NCBI GenBank assembly: GCA_945876925.1
Contig: CAMCQD010000048.1
Coordinates: 1-9,073 of the forward strand
Direction of reading: 5' to 3'
DNA length: 9,073 nucleotides
Origin: an uncultured Dermatophilus sp.
Lineage (GTDB): Bacteria > Actinomycetota > Actinomycetes > Actinomycetales > Dermatophilaceae
How positions within the stretch are numbered: the stretch's first letter is position 1; each line of letters starts with the position of its first letter. The notes beneath the pieces are model-generated. The model saw nothing but the letters and a program-made list of their open reading frames with translations. It was not told where the DNA came from and did not search any database. Positions 6,942-9,073 of this stretch are shown here, one piece after another. A program made the translations under genes and the position numbers.

Positions 6942-7136
6942 AGGGCGGGGGCAGTCCCGCATCCTCGCCCGGGCTGCGGCGCCGCAGCGGGCCAGCGGCG
7001 GGATTTCCTCGCAGGCTCCCGGAGGCGTACCGCGTGCCGCGCTCCCGGTCGCAGGCGCGGATGCCCTCCGGTGCCCCAGGCTGCCGGAGGAAAGCGACGT
7101 TCGTCACTGACCGGAACCCGGCCTGCCTCGCCGCAG

Positions 7137-7150
7137 TTAGATGCATTGTG
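7137..7150 (+). promoter_or_regulatory. Possible -10 box and leaderless start
   Basis: TTAGAT at 7137-7142 resembles an actinobacterial -10 element, and an in-frame GTG lies at 7148-7150, where transcription would begin. The ATG at 7157 is three codons later. No purine-rich ribosome site precedes either codon, which suits a leaderless mRNA. No convincing -35 box is visible. Confidence 0.3.
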
Positions 7151-7156
7151 ACAGTT

Positions 7157-7696
7157 ATGAACCGGACGAGTCCGTGGCTGGCAGCGCGCTCGTGGGACGA
7201 CCTCACTGAGGCGACGATTGACTTTCTCGAAGGACGTCTCGATAAGAGCCCTTCACATTATTCTCCCCCTGCTGAGGAAACTTCCGGGCTGATCGGCTCC
7301 CTGGCCGGTATGAACCGCGCCGGTTTCCTGACGATGAGTTCTCAGCCAGGCCTGATGGAGGAGCATGCGGGTAACTTCCAGCGCGCCTACGTGGACGGGG
7401 CTTGCAGCGAGGAAACGGCGCTCACCTTAGAATCTGGCTTGCTGCTGACCGGCCTCGTGGTCATCACTCTCACCCCGGAGGATGATTCTTCGTCCACGAT
7501 AGTCGTCACGATCAGCGACGGTGAGCCGTGCACCTTCGTCGGCCGTTCCTTCCCCGACGACCTCGATTACTACCGCAACGGCGACCCCGGACTGGACGCA
7601 GCCCTGGACGCGATGTGGCGCGTGCAGATCTTCGACCCGGTCTGGGGCCGCAACGACGTCCTCTGGGCGGAGGTGAACCGGGCACTGTCCGGGTGA
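7157..7696 (+). CDS. DUF6919-like protein of unknown function
   Basis: The 179-aa soluble product has no signal peptide or membrane segment. Its N-terminal half reads W..AR.WDDL..ATIDFLEGR (7-27), then EETSGLIGSLAGMNRAGF (40-57), SSQPG (61-65) and FQRAYVDG (74-81). I recognise this pattern as DUF6919, a family known mainly from actinomycetes with no established role. The C-terminal half is acidic and ends in a W-rich segment (MWRVQIFDPVWGRNDVLW, 153-170). The start could instead be the GTG at 7148. Neither has a ribosome site, unlike every other complete gene here. The coding sequence is visibly poorer in GC than its flanks, especially 7200-7300, which may mean separate acquisition. Nothing ties it to polyol use. 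Confidence 0.75.
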   Translation: MNRTSPWLAARSWDDLTEATIDFLEGRLDKSPSHYSPPAEETSGLIGSLAGMNRAGFLTMSSQPGLMEEHAGNFQRAYVDGACSEETALTLESGLLLTGLVVITLTPEDDSSSTIVVTISDGEPCTFVGRSFPDDLDYYRNGDPGLDAALDAMWRVQIFDPVWGRNDVLWAEVNRALSG

Positions 7697-7708
7697 GCTG
7701 CCGTCTGC

Positions 7709-7732
7709 CCCGGCTAGCCTGGGTGAGCCGGG
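7709..7732 (+). terminator. Possible terminator after the DUF6919-like gene
   Basis: CCCGGCT (7709-7715) and AGCCGGG (7726-7732) form a perfect 7-bp stem with a ten-base loop, starting 13 bases after the stop at 7696. No T-run follows. If it works, the isomerase-like gene at 7835 needs its own promoter in 7733-7820. The palindrome CGCCGCGGCG at 7754-7763 lies in that gap. Confidence 0.35.
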
Positions 7733-7820
7733 CCGGCCCTGCCCGCAATACGCCGCCGCGGCGACTGCATCCGCAGGACGCCCGGTCACATCCCCAGCCG
7801 GAGCCCGCCCGGTCCGAGAC

Positions 7821-7827
7821 GAGGAGG
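7821..7827 (+). promoter_or_regulatory. Ribosome binding site of the isomerase-like gene
   Basis: GAGGAGG stands seven bases before ATG at 7835, a strong site that settles the start. Confidence 0.7.
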
Positions 7828-7834
7828 CCCGCCC

Positions 7835-8635
7835 ATGAACGCCACCAGCCCCTTCACCCTGGCCGCCTGCGCCGAGATGATCTTCACCGGGCTGCCCCTG
7901 CTGGACCGCATCGAGCGGATCGCCTCCCGCGGCCTCGAAGTCGAGATCTGGGACTGGACCAGGCCAGGCAAGGACCTGCACGCGATGGCCGCGACCGGGG
8001 CCACGTTCGGCTCGATGACCGGTTACATCTCCGGCAACCTCACCACGAGCGAGGGGATCAGCGCGTTCCTCAGCTCGGCCCGCGAGTCCATCGCAGCCGC
8101 CCGGGTGCTGGGCTGCACGCGGCTCAACATTCACGGCACCGGGCTCGGCGAGTCCGGGCTGCCCGTCGAGCCTGCCGAGATCGTCACGGGGGAGATGTGG
8201 GCCCGCGCCGCCCTCACCCTGGACAAGCTGGCCAGGATCGGCGAGGAGGAAGGCGTCGTCTTCACGCTGGAGAACCTCAACCTGCCGGCCGACCACCCCG
8301 GGACGCCGTTCTCACACCCGCAGGACACCCGTGCCCTGGTCAGGGCCGTTGACTCACCCGCGCTCCGGATGAACCTCGACCTCTACCACGCCCAGATCGG
8401 AGACGGCCAGCTCATCGAGACCTGCCGCCAGTCGCTGCCCTGGATCGGGGAGATCCAGATCGCCGACGCCCCCGGGCGCTGTGAGCCGGGCACCGGCGAG
8501 ATCAACTACCGCAACGTGGCCATCGCGCTGCGCGACATGGGCTACACCGGCGTCGTGGCGATGGAAGCCTGGGCCAGCGGCGACCCGGACGCCGCCCTGG
8601 ACGCCTTCATCGGCACGTTCTCATTCGGCACCTGA
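7835..8635 (+). CDS. Hydroxypyruvate isomerase-like TIM-barrel enzyme
   Basis: The 266-aa product matches the length and layout of the hydroxypyruvate isomerase (Hyi) branch of the xylose-isomerase-like TIM barrels. Expected metal and catalytic residues are all visible: Glu146 in FTLEN, Asp182 and His185 in MNLDLYHAQI, Gln208 in GEIQIAD, Arg215 in DAPGR, Glu222 in GTGEINY and Glu244 in MEAW. LNIHGTG (97-103) lines the barrel. Hyi interconverts hydroxypyruvate and tartronate semialdehyde, but relatives act on ketoses or related sugars, so the substrate here is open. The gene lies on the same strand as the polyol cassette, 138 bp after the DUF6919-like gene, and converges on the hydrolase. A role in the polyol pathway is possible but is suggested only by position. 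Confidence 0.85.
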   Translation: MNATSPFTLAACAEMIFTGLPLLDRIERIASRGLEVEIWDWTRPGKDLHAMAATGATFGSMTGYISGNLTTSEGISAFLSSARESIAAARVLGCTRLNIHGTGLGESGLPVEPAEIVTGEMWARAALTLDKLARIGEEEGVVFTLENLNLPADHPGTPFSHPQDTRALVRAVDSPALRMNLDLYHAQIGDGQLIETCRQSLPWIGEIQIADAPGRCEPGTGEINYRNVAIALRDMGYTGVVAMEAWASGDPDAALDAFIGTFSFGT

Positions 8636-8685
8636 CCGGCCCGGTCCCTGCGAGCCGCGCCTGCTGGCCGCCTGCCCGGCCGGGC
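8634..8685. terminator. Palindromes in the convergent gap, possible terminators
   Basis: GACCGG/CCGGTC around one base (8634-8646, overlapping the isomerase stop) and GCCCGGCCGGGC (8674-8685) are inverted repeats in the 52-bp gap between converging genes. Either could form a short stem serving both directions. Neither has a T-run. Confidence 0.35.
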
Positions 8686-8687
8686 GC

Positions 8688-9073
8688 CTAGCCGAGGGCG
8701 CGGACGAAATCCACGACGGCATCCCGTACCAGGCCGGGCTGGTCGCGCTGAACCCAGTGGGCCGCGTCCCCGGCGATGACCAGCCGGGCTGCGGGCATCA
8801 GCCGGGCCGCGCGGGCCGCGTAGGCCACCGGCACCGCCGCGTCACGAGCACCGTGAATCACCAGGGCCGGGCAGGGGAACGTGCCCAGCTGCGAGGTGTA
8901 ATCCGTCCGCAGGCGCCGCCATCCGAACTGATCCCGCTGCCATTGCCCGAAAACGCGCAGCCCGGTTCCGTCCCCGGCCGCGGCCATGATCGCGTCGAGT
9001 AGCTGCGGCGGGCGCCGCCGCGGATCGCGGATGACGCCCCGCAGGCCGGATCGCGCCAGCGCAGGCCCCAGCT
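8688..9073 (-). CDS. Alpha/beta-hydrolase, C-terminal part, cut by window edge
   Basis: The frame is open from the right edge to a stop at 8688, giving 127 visible residues. The N-terminus lies outside the window, so the internal ATG at 8987 is not the start. Near the end, CPALVIHGARDAAVP has the strand-turn carrying the catalytic Asp, and AGDAAHWVQRDQPGLV carries the catalytic His followed by the usual GxxHW-like context. The last helix (VRDAVVDFVRAL) is typical for the fold. The nucleophile elbow is not visible, so esterase, haloalkane dehalogenase, epoxide hydrolase or peptidase activity cannot be told apart. It converges with the isomerase-like gene and shows no link to the polyol genes. 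Confidence 0.85.
   Translation of the reverse strand, partial: LGPALARSGLRGVIRDPRRRPPQLLDAIMAAAGDGTGLRVFGQWQRDQFGWRRLRTDYTSQLGTFPCPALVIHGARDAAVPVAYAARAARLMPAARLVIAGDAAHWVQRDQPGLVRDAVVDFVRALG

Noticed and set aside
6500..7156. Apparent in-frame N-terminal extension of the DUF6919-like protein through the AraC-type gene
   Set aside because: It overlaps the regulator out of frame and lacks family-like sequence; the frame is open only because of high GC.
7427..8296. Minus-strand frame of 289 codons
   Set aside because: Antisense to the DUF6919-like and isomerase-like genes, both of which have better sequence support.

Overview
The window looks like chromosomal DNA from a high-GC actinobacterium. 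Third codon positions are strongly G/C, a Tat-type lipoprotein signal and a protein resembling the actinobacterial DUF6919 family are present, and the hairpins after genes lack U-tracts. I cannot name the genus.

Layout. (1) 5-774 is a CRISPR array: nine identical 36-bp repeats, a tenth altered in its last two bases, and a strongly diverged repeat-like unit in register at the left edge, with ten spacers of 36-39 bp. No cas gene lies in the window. A near-perfect 16-17 bp hairpin at 861-900 separates the array from the next gene. (2) 1004-2503 (minus) encodes a Tat lipoprotein with an HELVH zinc-protease motif. (3) 2504-3475 is a 972-bp gap between divergent genes. It is extremely GC-rich in its right half and holds several inverted repeats but no convincing gene. 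(4) 3476-6872 (plus) is a compact polyol-use cassette: an RbtT/DalT-type MFS polyol permease, a xylitol/sorbitol-type dehydrogenase and a cupin-AraC regulator. (5) 7157-7696 (plus) is a small DUF6919-like gene with no ribosome binding site and lower GC than its neighbours. (6) 7835-8635 (plus) is a hydroxypyruvate-isomerase-like TIM-barrel enzyme. (7) 8688-9073 (minus) is the C-terminal part of an alpha/beta-hydrolase running off the right edge, convergent with the isomerase.

How the parts could work together. The permease would import a pentitol or related polyol, the dehydrogenase would oxidise it to a ketose (xylitol to D-xylulose is the closest family precedent), and the AraC protein would sense the sugar and control the genes. 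The isomerase-like enzyme may act on a ketose or hydroxypyruvate downstream, but it is separated by the DUF6919-like gene and may be independent. The CRISPR array and the lipoprotein show no link to this pathway. The most unusual points are the diverged left-edge repeat, which conflicts with the other signs of array direction, and the structured non-coding gap upstream of the permease.
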